Shown here piece by piece: positions 12,400 through 22,800 of a stretch of DNA of 64,000 nt; the first letter of the stretch is position 1; every line of letters begins with the position of its first letter. Below the pieces are notes generated by a model, which ran no database searches, was not told the origin of the DNA, and saw only the letters and a list, made by a program, of their open reading frames with translations. The stretch comes from Kitagawia praeruptora (taxonomy: Eukaryota > Streptophyta > Magnoliopsida > Apiales > Apiaceae): positions 121,332,001-121,396,000 of the forward strand of contig CM075350.1 of NCBI GenBank assembly GCA_037693485.1, read 5' to 3'. A program made the translations under genes and the position numbers.

Positions 12400-12622
12400 C
12401 AATGATGACATTACCAACTTTCAACTTGCCATATCCCAATATGTTACCCATGCTGTCATCTCCAAAAGCAACCATTGGGCCAGCCTTCTCCTCATACTGT
12501 GATAGCAGGGCCATATCACCAGTCATATGATTTGAGCATCCACTATCCAAAATCCACATGACCTTCTTTTCACTTTCTTTGCCCTGCAAACACAAAGGTA
12601 TTACTTCTCCTTTGGTACCCAA
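12400..12622 (-). pseudogene. copia aspartic protease, N-terminal part
   Basis: Minus-strand frame starting MGTKGEVIPLCLQGK and containing WILDSGCSNHMTGD, the retropepsin DSG active site. It runs VAFGDDSMGNILGYGKL up to the solo-LTR insertion at 12394/12395. It overlaps the end of gag in the -1 frame, with the same offset as in the plus-strand copy, so pol expression here probably needs a frameshift. Confidence 0.8.
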
Positions 12623-15099
12623 ACAAGTTTGGGTCCATGTGACTTAGAAACAGTTTTATCAAAAACAACATGCTCGTCAACTTTCTTGGTATTAGTCTTC
12701 TTGTCACTGTTAGAAGTCTTTGAACCTGAAGTTTCAGACTTAGGTGACAGAGGTACCTTCCTAGCTTTAGGAGGACTTGAAGACTTTGACCTTGTGTAGT
12801 GTGTGTGAGAATTGTGACTGATACAACCATCAATGAATTGCCTTCTCAAATTGAAACAACTAGTCATAACATTCATATTGCATGGCATATAGTCAAATTT
12901 ATCACAAAATGGAGCAGCTCTGTGTCTTAGAGGCACAGAGCAATCATAGAAAGGTTTGGGCACACTACCAACAGGTTTCTTGCATGCATGAGTTAAATGA
13001 TTGGTACTGAAACAGTTCTGATAAGTTTTCCTAGGGGCATTAGGCATATAAGCATAGTTGTTATCTTTGTTAATCCCTAACTTGCCATTTCTGTTCTGTT
13101 TCTTCTTAGTCAATTTCTTCTCTGATTCACTCTTCCCAGCTGGAACAAACTTCTTAGGTCTTGACCTATCACCTACTGGCTCCTTGGCTTTTGACTTGAC
13201 ACTCTCACTCTTGGAGGATGCTTGTTGTTCACTGGATTGTGCCTCATCCTCATCATTCAACATTTGCTTGATGAGTAAGGCATCCTCATCAATTTCAAAT
13301 GTTGATTCCTTAAAAATTGGATTTTCCGTCTTTTTCAAAATGTTAGGCACTTCCTCATGAACAACTGTGTCATCTTCAATGACAGCATAGACTTTTCTCT
13401 GTTTAAGTGTGTCATAATCAAGTCCAATAGCATCCTTGGGTTTTGCTTGAATTTTCTCACAGTAGGATTGCACTAGACGAGATGATTTCTTAAATGTTTT
13501 CAGTTTGAATTCATTTTCAGCTAATTCATCCCTAAGAGCCTTTTCCACTTGACTAGCACATAGAACCTTATTCTGCAGATATTCAACTTCTTTCTTAAGG
13601 TTTTCTACTTGCATAGTAGTTAGCTCAAGTTCCTCATTCTTTTTGGTTAACATTTCATTTCTAGTAGACAGTTTAGCAATTTCTTCATTAGCAGCAGTCA
13701 TACTAGTATGAATATTAAACATCTCAACAGATAGTTGTTCAATCATGCACTTATACTCAGAAACAGACATGTCTATAGTAGTGAGAGATGGTACCTGAGA
13801 GTTTGATGGAGATGTGTCTTCCTTGGAATTGGCCATCAAGGCATAGTTGCAAAATTCTTGTTCCTCTCCATCACTATCAGAATCATCCCAACACTTCCCT
13901 TCAGCTATGTAGGCCTTACCTTGTGTCTGCTTTCTCAGAAGGGCCTCATACTTAGCTTCAAGTTCTAGAAACTCTTTATCATTCTTTTTAGGCTTCTTGC
14001 TTTCACTGGCAAAATGCCCTAGATCATTGCATCTATAGCACCTTACAGATGACCTATCCACATGGCTGGTTTTGAATTTATTCTTGTTTGGTTTCACAGG
14101 CGCCTTGCTCTTATTGAATGAATGGTTTTGGGTTTTAGGTTTGAAGGGTTGATTCTTCTTGAATCTGATGTTTGGAAATTTTCTGGCCATGAAAGCATAT
14201 GTGGTGTTTTCCATTCCATCTAGCTCTTCAAGAGTATAGAACTCATCTTTCTCCTTCTCCTCAACAGGTTCACTTACCTCAGCTTCAGTTTCTTCATCAT
14301 CTACTATCTCCTCTATCCTTAGCTGGCTAGTAGATGCTTCTAGGTCTTGAATAGATTTGTTGATAATCAAGGCACACGATGTATTTATCATTCTGCCTTG
14401 GTTGGCTTGGATAGCCCTTTTCTGAAGTAACTCAAGCTCATGAGTCTTTAAAACCCCATAGTGCACATCATAAGTGATTTTGTTCAAATCTCTTTCCCTT
14501 AGAGAAATGACTCTTTGCTCTAGATGATTTGGTGAAGATAGCAGAAACTTCGTGTTTAACTCCTTGGTGCTGTACACCTTGCCATTCATCTGCAACTCAG
14601 TAACTAGCTTGTGAAATCTCTCAAACATCTCAGTAATGCTTTCCTTGGGCTGTGCCATGAAAGCCTCATACTGTGTGACCAGTATCTGTTTCTTGTTTTC
14701 CTTGACCTCATCAGTTCCCTCACATAACACCTCAATGTGATCCCACATCTCTTTGGCAGATGTGCATGATGCAATGTTTGCAAACATTGACATGTCCATA
14801 GAATCAATAATTAGCAACATGAGGTGACTGTCAAGAGCAACCTTCTCCTTTTCTGATTCTGTCCATTTGGATGGTTCCTTGGCCTCATAAGATCTTGGAA
14901 CAGTTGTGGTTCCAACAGTCTTTTCAGGTATTTCTTGTTGTGGAACAAAGGGACCATTCTTGAGAATCTCAGGATACAAAGGATGAGAGGCTTTGATGAA
15001 CAACATCATCTTTATCTTCCAGAGGTTGTAATTTTCTTTGTCAAACTTAGGGACTTTCACCGTTCCTGTGGTCTTTGGTGTATTCGAACTCATGATCAT
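12601..15099 (-). CDS. copia gag polyprotein, 832 aa, open
   Basis: Starts MIMSSNTPKTTG at 15099 (a second ATG is at 15093) just after the primer site and is open to the stop at 12601-12603. The N-terminal part is a copia-type gag domain (KFDKENYNLWKIKM, ITEMFERFHKLVTELQMNG, LLSSPNHLEQRV). A zinc knuckle follows as CYRCNDLGHFASES, where the last Cys of CX2CX4HX4C has become Ser. Then come a predicted coiled coil (LTKKNEELELTTMQVENLKK) and a second knuckle position, YQNCFSTNHLTHAC, whose first Cys is Tyr. The sister copy keeps all Cys at both sites. The frame is thus intact, but the nucleic-acid-binding knuckles are damaged. It ends WVPKEK-stop, where protease takes over in the -1 frame. Confidence 0.85.
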   Translation of the reverse strand: MIMSSNTPKTTGTVKVPKFDKENYNLWKIKMMLFIKASHPLYPEILKNGPFVPQQEIPEKTVGTTTVPRSYEAKEPSKWTESEKEKVALDSHLMLLIIDSMDMSMFANIASCTSAKEMWDHIEVLCEGTDEVKENKKQILVTQYEAFMAQPKESITEMFERFHKLVTELQMNGKVYSTKELNTKFLLSSPNHLEQRVISLRERDLNKITYDVHYGVLKTHELELLQKRAIQANQGRMINTSCALIINKSIQDLEASTSQLRIEEIVDDEETEAEVSEPVEEKEKDEFYTLEELDGMENTTYAFMARKFPNIRFKKNQPFKPKTQNHSFNKSKAPVKPNKNKFKTSHVDRSSVRCYRCNDLGHFASESKKPKKNDKEFLELEAKYEALLRKQTQGKAYIAEGKCWDDSDSDGEEQEFCNYALMANSKEDTSPSNSQVPSLTTIDMSVSEYKCMIEQLSVEMFNIHTSMTAANEEIAKLSTRNEMLTKKNEELELTTMQVENLKKEVEYLQNKVLCASQVEKALRDELAENEFKLKTFKKSSRLVQSYCEKIQAKPKDAIGLDYDTLKQRKVYAVIEDDTVVHEEVPNILKKTENPIFKESTFEIDEDALLIKQMLNDEDEAQSSEQQASSKSESVKSKAKEPVGDRSRPKKFVPAGKSESEKKLTKKKQNRNGKLGINKDNNYAYMPNAPRKTYQNCFSTNHLTHACKKPVGSVPKPFYDCSVPLRHRAAPFCDKFDYMPCNMNVMTSCFNLRRQFIDGCISHNSHTHYTRSKSSSPPKARKVPLSPKSETSGSKTSNSDKKTNTKKVDEHVVFDKTVSKSHGPKLVWVPKEK

Positions 15100-15119
15100 T
15101 TTTCTGTTTTTGAATAAAC

Positions 15120-15136
15120 AACCCTCTCTGATACCA
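15120..15136 (-). other. Primer binding site, tRNA-Met type
   Basis: On the minus strand TGGTATCAGAGAGGG lies 2 nt after the LTR end. TGGTATCAGAG matches the 3' end of initiator tRNA-Met, the usual copia primer. Confidence 0.85.
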
Positions 15137-15138
15137 CT

Positions 15139-16425
15139 TGTTGAGTATTGAATACAGTAAAGAATACAGATGGGGGGTGAATGGATTCTTGAACTTTTTT
15201 TTCTTGAGTCTATGTAGTAGATAAGTGTTTGTGTGTGCAAGGATGTAGGTGCGGATAAAGAATAACACAAAACGCAATATCACTTTAATCTAATGTATTA
15301 TTAGATAAAGGTTGCTACAATCTGTGAATACAAATGATAGTATTCTCAACTTCATTTTTCTCAAAGAGATATATCTTACAGTGTATGAAAAACTTGACTC
15401 GCAAAGTTAATGACTAAGGAAGTGAGGCTGTATCCTTATAGAACATGGATACAACCTACTTACTACAAATAAGGTAGCTAAACAAATTACTTTCTGGTCT
15501 GTCTATCCTTTTTGAGTAGTTGTCCAAACGGTTACAGATTTGACTTTACAAAGCCTGTTCAGATCCACTTCTTTAGCCTTTTGTCTCTTCTATATCTCTC
15601 CAAGCTTCCTTGTAGGCTTTCCAGAGCACGTTACAGATTGTGGTCCATAAAGTGCATTGGCTTGTTGCAGGTTTCAGACTTGTACAACTTCTTCAGTATT
15701 TTGTCTCCAAGAATGTATTCGAGAAGTGACTAAGTAAAGTGATTCGAGAACTAGAATTGACTTGATCGATAACTCTGAATTCTCGAACACTGTTATATTG
15801 ACATATCGAATCACTTCTCGAATAGCTCTTTTCTCTGGGAATCCTTGAGTTATCGAATAGAACATTGTGACTTGTCGAATCCCTGAGATCTCGAATAGCT
15901 TTCTGAGTCCTTGAGATATCGAATGGAACTTTGACTTGTTGACTCTTTGAGAACTCGAATACCACTATGGCTTGTTGACTTCTTGAGTTCTCGAATAGAG
16001 TAGTAGACATATCGAACCTCTGAGATATCGAATGAGATATCGAACAGTGTATTCAGAGATATCGAATAGTGTCTTGAGATATCGAATCCCTGATTTCTCG
16101 AATGCTAGACTTCTCGAATAGACAAATATACTTCTCGAATTGGTACTTGGGCAAATTCTTCATTTCTTCAAATCCCAACTGTGATTATTTGACAGTCTTT
16201 ATCTTCTTGCTTGAGGCATGAACCTTGGAACTTCTTTCAAGCATTATTCTTGACTATATAAGTACAGTTACACAACTAGGATTTGGTGCCTATTACAAGT
16301 ACAAAACAAATAGAAACTCTACAACTAGAGGTTCCCTCAGTTAAGAGGTCATGTAAGTAATGCAAAGCATTACAGACAATTAGGCTTGCTATTTGATGTA
16401 AACAGGCATGCCTCTGTGACTAACA
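15139..16425 (-). repeat. 5' LTR of the minus-strand copia element
   Basis: On the minus strand it starts TGTTAGTCACAG and ends ACTCAACA, giving TGTT..AACA ends, and is 1287 bp long. It matches the LTR at 52558-53836. It contains a cluster of TTCTCGAA and TATCGAAT motifs (about 15720-16140), discussed under findings. CGGAT at 16426-16430 is the flanking target sequence; its partner is outside the window. Confidence 0.88.
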
Positions 16426-16553
16426 CGGATCCCCTAAGATCCAAATCCAGATCCAAACTTTTTCGGGTCCAAAAATAAGATCCAAATCCAAATCCAAAAA
16501 ATCGGGTTCGGATAGACCCAAACGGATCGGATCGGGTTTTTCTGCCATCCCTA
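16426..16553. mobile_element. Half of a hAT-like MITE split by the copia insertion
   Basis: The right end reads CTGCCATCCCTA, the reverse complement of the TAGGGATGGCAG terminus common in plant hAT MITEs. Inside are degenerate GGATC/GATCC and AAATCC repeats. The other half should lie beyond the left side of the copia element, outside the window. Confidence 0.55.
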
Positions 16554-16689
16554 GATAGGAGTAATTAAAAAAATGAAATTTTAACTCGAAAATTATGATA
16601 CACAATATTTTGTATTTGTTTTTATTAATGAAATAATGAAATAACTAGGCGAATATTAGGAAAAAAATAAGAATTGAACTCTGAAAAGA

Positions 16690-17625
16690 GATAATTACCA
16701 AAATAATCATTTTTGAAGATTTTTTGCCCAAAATATTGAAAAGCGAATTTGTGGCCCTTTTTACTGACTTAATACGGAGGATTGTCTTCCATATCTATCT
16801 TTAACACGGAGTACCGTGTTACGTATCTTAGTTAAATTAAGATAAGACGCCTATTCAACCCACAAGCTCATCTTCCCCTCATTTTTCTACTCCACGGCAC
16901 CACCATCTCCTCCATCTTCTCTCTCGTCTGTATTTTTCCTCCATCTAGCCCCGCAGGGGCTATGCCCGATTTGAAGAAAGGGGGAGAGGAAGGATGGAAG
17001 CAAAGAAAAGCAAGGATAAGGCGAAGGTGAAGGTGGTGATTAAGAAAGAAGGACTTTGGTTTGTTTTTGGGTGTTTTTGACACCAAAGGGAACCTAGTTA
17101 TTATTGTACTCTTGAGCGGACCTTGGAAGTGGGTGCTTCCATAGAAGGCCTACCATCTGTTTGATGATTGCTCCCAGAAGTTGCTGTTGTTGCTTGGTGT
17201 GTGGCGCTCCGGGGAGCCATCTTGGTTTCTGGTTATGATATCTTAAATCAACAAAGTTGCGAGGCTGTGGATTCATTCTAGATGGGTGTTGCGACCATGA
17301 AGGCGCATCGGACAATGAAAACAGGTAGTGATGAAAGCAAGGCCAGCAAAGCAGTACCTGTTATTTAGCGCTGTGATTGTAATTGTAATCAATAGACATG
17401 TCTTGGAGTGGCGTATCTTTGTAACACGGCAATCTGTGTTTCGTATTTAATATATCACGGCATATGGTGTTCAGCATCCTTTGTGTCACGGAGCACGAAA
17501 TAGCGTGTCTGATGATACGCACACGCAACAGCGTGTCCTGTCAGTATTTTGGACCAAATATTTGGAGCTCAGTATTTTGGACAAACACTATTTATTTTTG
17601 ATTATTTAGGGCCTTCACCCGTATG
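16690..17625. mobile_element. CpG-rich non-autonomous element, CCAAAAT ends
   Basis: The left side has ACCAAAATAATCATTTTTGA and GCCCAAAATATTGAAA; the right side read inversely has CCTAAATAATCAAAA and GTCCAAAATACTGA. Between them lie many short imperfect motifs built on ACACGG, CGTGTT and ACGGAG, plus a GC-rich segment (about 16860-17330) that resembles a captured gene 5' region. The block at 46069-46468 shares the ends, the TTTTTACTGAC phrase and the motif type. Exact borders and target duplication are unclear. Confidence 0.45.
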
Positions 17626-17767
17626 AAAAATTAAAATTCAGTACTATTATGTAATTTTAGCCAGCCAAATTTGAAAAAACTATCAACCTCGATATTAAAT
17701 TTAAAATTTTTAACAATACAACACAACAGACCAAAAGTCATGTAAAGACTAAAACCTTCATTTAAAA

Positions 17768-18586
17768 GGCTCCCGGTCTGGTGCAAACGTATACACCAGA
17801 CCTGTTACCATCCAACGGCCCTGATTAAAAAAATAATTTTACCGTACCGCAACAAGTTTCCGCGGTACGGGGCAATTACCAAAATACCCCTGCTCCCGTA
17901 CCGCAACAAGTTCCCGCGGTACGTATTTTTAAATTTAAATAGTAGTGTGAACTAAGGCATATTTTAAGGTGAACTAAGCCATATTTTAGGTGAACTAAGG
18001 CATATTTTAAGGTGAACTCATTTAGTTTAGGTGAACTAAGACATATTTTTAAATAGTAGTATGTACACTAGATTTTACGAATATTTATTTTAATTTTCTT
18101 TCTCTTTTTTTTAATTCCTTTCGATCATTTAAAATATTTTTTAATTTCATTTAAAATTATTTTAAATAGTATATTTTTTAATTTCATTTAAAATTATTTT
18201 AAATAGTGGCATGTACAATAGATTTTTGATGTGAAACAGGGGGCATTTTGGTATTATGCCCGTACCGCAGAAAGTTTATGCGGTACGGGCATAATACCAA
18301 AATGCCCCCTGTTTCACATCAAAAATCTACTGTACATGCCACTATTTAAAATAATTTTAAATGAAATTAAAAAATATTTTAAATGATCGAAAGGAATTAA
18401 ATTTAAAAATACGTACCGCGGGAACTTGTTGCGGTACGGGAGCAGGGGTATTTTGGTAATTGCCCCGTACCGCGGAAACTTGTTGCGGTACGATAAAAAA
18501 AAAATTTAATCAGGACCGTTGGATGGTTGATCCAACGGCGAGGGAGTCGTATGTTGTGTAACAGGTCTGGTGCATAGACCGGGACC
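17768..18586. mobile_element. Foldback (MULE-type) element, 819 bp, 9-bp target duplication
   Basis: CATTTAAAA flanks it at 17759-17767 and 18587-18595. The termini are inverted copies (GGCTCCCGGTCT against GGTCCCGGTCT), and the inverted similarity continues through most of the element to a centre near 18275. There CCCGTACCGCA and TGCGGTACGGG enclose a 9-nt loop. Each arm also holds smaller hairpins built on CCGTACCGC and GCGGTACGG. The left arm has extra tandem copies of GTGAACTAAGGCATATTTTA (about 17946-18050). A 9-bp duplication suits Mutator-like elements. No transposase is encoded. Confidence 0.75.
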
Positions 18587-18595
18587 CATTTAAAA

Positions 18596-19832
18596 AAACC
18601 TATTTGCGTCAATACAGTACAGTACTAATATACACGTTACCACTGAGCGCGATCGGATAGTCGAGTCCCAGATTTTGGAGTTCGATTTTTACTCATATCA
18701 AAAAATATACACGATACATTCAAAAATATACACGTTACCACTCAAAGACCCTTCTGGTTTAAATGAAGTTCAATATTAGACACACATTAAAAGCTGACCG
18801 TTAGATTAGCCTTTGATCCAACGGTGGGACTACTCTGTACAAAATCCATGTAGACTAGGGGTCCACATTTCTTTTTGTGTGGGGATAATCCTCTTCCAAT
18901 ATCACACTGTTGGCAACCGTTAACCACCGCTATTCAACCACCGTGTAGCCACCGCCGGCGAGCTGAGCTGTCACACCCCTCCAAATTAAATAATTTTCTC
19001 TCTTTTTCCCTCCCAAAATTAAAAAAATTCACTCAAATTAACGTATATTATTTTGTCTATATCGGTTTAAAGATTAATTTCAGGCGGTGCTGATATTTTT
19101 CACAAAAGGTATATGCACAATTCTTATTTTGATTTCTGTACGTATATTGGTTTATGTATGTTGCTGTTTGCATGTGTTCATGTTATATATGCGTGTATAT
19201 GTCACTAGGGTTGATAACAATTATTATTATTAATAATTTTTTTTTTTTGGAATGAAATGATAACAATTTGTGTTTACTGTAGCATGTATGGCATTAAAAT
19301 GATTTTTAATGTGCAGCTAATTATATCTGAACATGTATTGTTATGTGATCCCTCTGTGACCCGGTCTCGAAAATGATTAGTTTAAGGTACATGATCACTC
19401 TTCAGACTTCAGAGAAGGCCTATAATCAGTTATCAGTTAATGTGTGTGTGAATAAAAGTTTACAAGTTAACTGTCCTGATATATCTATCTATGCAAATAA
19501 TGAGAGTATGTAATGAAGACATTGTTTTTGGGCAGAGGAGGGTGCATTAATTAATTGTGTGGCATCTAACTGTATTAAGTGCCGCTCATGATCTTTGATG
19601 GTAAAAATTATAAAATGTTATTACGGACGTTGCTCAATGAGGTTCTGGTATTATCTGTTGCCTATTTACAAGATCAATGTCTTGGATAGGTTTCTCTGGT
19701 ATGTGATGATGTTTTTGGTCATGCCATCTCTATTACTGACTTCTAACTTGATTAAAAATGGTTGTTCTGTGGTTAGTCTAATGGATGTGTGGTCTGATGA
19801 TGGATGTATGTGATGATGTAACAGCTTAAAGG
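18596..19832 (+). promoter_or_regulatory. Upstream and 5' UTR region of topoisomerase I
   Basis: No convincing coding sequence. TATACACGTTACCACT occurs twice (about 18631 and 18717). A pyrimidine-rich stretch near 18985-19015 could be the 5' UTR. A possible 5' UTR intron runs from ACAAAAG/GTATAT near 19107 to an acceptor GTAACAG/CTTAAAGG just before the ATG. Transcript borders cannot be set from sequence alone. Confidence 0.4.
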
Positions 19833-22800
19833 ATGAGTGACTATGACTCTGAAGATGATAAGCCGCTGGTTTTTAAACGGAACAATGCAACATTGAAGCA
19901 AAATCAATCGAATCCAGAATTAACAAAGTCATTGTCTCAGAAGCGTGATGGTATATCAGGAAAGCATGTATCTGCTGTACGTCTGAATGGTCAAAACTCC
20001 TCTCAAGTAGACAAGACAGTTTCTCTTTCGGAAGGATCACCATTTGCGAGCAAAAAAGTATCTTCTTCATCTGCAGAGGCAGAACCACAGAAGCCACCTG
20101 TAACCAATATAAAAGCACCAACTTCAGCATCTGATCATTCAAATAATATTGTGCATAATGCATCAGATATTGTCATGGAGAAAACATTGAAAGAAGAAAA
20201 TCAATCAAGAAGCGATTCCGAGGATTCTGATGATGATAAGCCCCTTAGTCATAAACTATCATCTGGAGCATTGAACGGAAACTCCCATTACATTAGGATG
20301 GAATGCAACCCTTCCTATCCAAAACCAAGAATTGGCAAAGACCCAGAAGATGAAATGGTGTTGTCTATGAAGTTCGCACCAAAATTAAATGCAGGGACAT
20401 CTACCGGCAAGTCCTCTGATTCTGATGAAAGCAAACCTTTGGCATTAGAACCTAAGAAGGAGCCTTTATCTTCGTTAAATAAGAGACCTTTAATTCAAAC
20501 AAAGAATTCTGACCCATCTTCTTCAAAAAAGGCAAAGCTTTCAGAACTGTCTGCATCAACGAATAGAAAAAGAAAACAGCCAAAGGCAGAAGAAGCTCAT
20601 GATGATGATGACGATGATCTTCCAATTTCCCAAAGAACCAAGAAGTCTGCTATACCAGTTAGTAAAGTGTCCGATAAAAAGAAAATAACTGATGTTTCTG
20701 CTTCATCGGACAAAGTAAATAAGAAGTCTAAAAAAGTGACAAAAAAAACAGAATTTTCCAAGTCATTAAAGGCCCCCCCTGGTTCTGGTGAAGGACAAAA
20801 ATGGACAACTTTAGTTCATAATGGTGTCATTTTCCCGCCTCTCTACAAGCCCCATGGGGTGAAGATGCTCTATAAGGGAAATCCAGTTGATCTAACTCCT
20901 GAACAAGAAGAAGTAAGCCTTTCTATTTCCGTTTCTCATTCTAATTAGTATCTAATGTATATCTACAGTTTCTCATTCCAATTAGTATCTAATGTATATT
21001 TACAGTTCTAGACATAAGCTGTAACTTTTTAATTTGCATGAAACCTTCCTAGCAATTTTCCTTGAAATCCGTATCCTTGTAGTATTGTGCTTCAAGCTGT
21101 ATTCCAACTGTTTGCAGGTTGCGACAATGTTTGCGGTGATGCTAGACACTGAGTACATGGCGAAACCAAAATTTAAGGAAAACTTCATGAGTGATTGGAA
21201 GAAGATACTTGGGAATAAGCACCTCATTCAGAATTTGAAAGACTGTGATTTCACCCCAATATATGAATGGCATCAAAGGGAAAAGGAGATGAAGAAGCAA
21301 ATGAGTACAGATGTAAGTTCTCTTAATAGTGCAAACCAATACAAAGATCTTACATATCTTAATAAAGTGCTGCTCTTACTTGGCAATGGATTGTGAAACT
21401 TACTTTGAGATACTGCTTATCAAGGTCTACTTTTTGTTTAACGTATCTCATTCTTTGTAGCTTTGTTTGAGAAGCAATTTGACTTGTGTACATCATACTG
21501 ATACACCCTAACACATTTCTCGGTAACTGACATGCATTTGCATACACTGCCAGGTTGTTATCAATGCATATACTCCGTAGTTTATTTGTTGTAAATATAA
21601 ATATTTGAGCAACAGACCAACAGTGTATCTTCTTATAACACTGTAAGAGATTTCATGAAAAATAATTGTATATCTCTATTCTGTAATGTTTAAGTTTATA
21701 ATGGTTGTCATTTCTCTCCTTACCAGTCCACATTACTTCTACATGTAATGTAATTACATACGTAGTGCAAGTTTGTGGTTCAAATGTTTAATGTTGGTGA
21801 TTACTAATGATTATTTCAGTTGATCAAAGGATTCCTTTGTGCAGGAGAAGAAATCCATGAAAGAAGAAAAGATGAAACAAGAAGAGAAGTATATGTGGGC
21901 CATTGTTGATGGTGTCAAAGAAAAGGTTACCTACTTGGAGTCGTTTATCTTGTTTTAAACCTGGATTATCATTTATTGGAAGTTAAAAATATACAACTGA
22001 CGTGGTATATTGAGATGCAATGCTAGTTCATTAACAGACAAGCTTTATTTTTCCGAGTCTCTTCATGGCACACCACCTGACCCCCTCACTTTCACTTTTC
22101 TTCTTCCAAGTGAGCCCACCGATAAGTAGTAACTTGTGATAAATTGATAGAAGTAGAAGATATAAATTTTCTGTACACCCGGTTAATAAGGCCTAAAGAT
22201 AATTCCTGCTAAGTGTATTAACAACTACATGCCTTTTGTGTGGACCAATGATCTGCCAAGTTGATGCAGGGAAATCGGTTGTTGCAGTCACATTTTAACT
22301 TAGCATCTTTCTATGTTTAGGGAAATTGTTAATTGCATCTTCTCTCTATCTCTTGAACTTCAATATTTTGGTCTAATTTGTTTTTTGTGCAATGGTAAAT
22401 ATTGTGTTAACTACTTGATGCATAACAGGATCACCTAAATTATGCTGGCTCATTGCGCACAGTGTATAGTCAATTGCACCTTGAAGAAAGTTTTTCTTTA
22501 TACCTATTTGTGGATCTATCTTTCACAATGCATAGATATAAGATAATTTTGTCAAATATTCTTATATATGGTTCATCTTTTGCTCCCTTATTCATATAAT
22601 CAGGTTAGTTTTTAGCTATCTACAAGACTTACTTTTAACATCTGATTATGAAATTGTGTGTAGGTTGGAAACTTCAGGGTTGAGCCACCAGGGTTGTTCA
22701 GGGGCCGTGGAGAGCATCCAAAGGTTATATTTAATGTCATTCCAGTGATTGCTAATTGGCTGACAAGTCACATGTAGAATGCTTTTTCTTATATATTGTG

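Larger units (their letters stand above)
10875..16425 (-). mobile_element. Ty1/copia element, minus copy, interrupted twice
   Basis: On the minus strand this reads 5' LTR, tRNA-Met primer site, gag, protease and the start of the pre-integrase region. It is closely related to the plus-strand copy at 52558-64000. A solo LTR (11088-12394) interrupts the protease, and the Athila-like element interrupts the pre-integrase region at 10874/10875. The rest of pol should lie left of the Athila-like element, outside the window. A large gag with coiled coil and two zinc-knuckle positions, together with the extra 3' ORF of the sister copy, suggests the Sirevirus branch. That placement is inferred. Confidence 0.85.

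Noticed and set aside
16868..17086. Minus-strand 72-codon frame as a gene
   Set aside because: It overlaps a GC-rich piece inside a probable TE and has no conserved domain; at best a captured fragment.
20913..20948. Read-through of topoisomerase I exon 1 to a stop at 20946
   Set aside because: GTAAGC donor at 20913 and conserved continuation VATMFAVML from 21118 show this is an intron.
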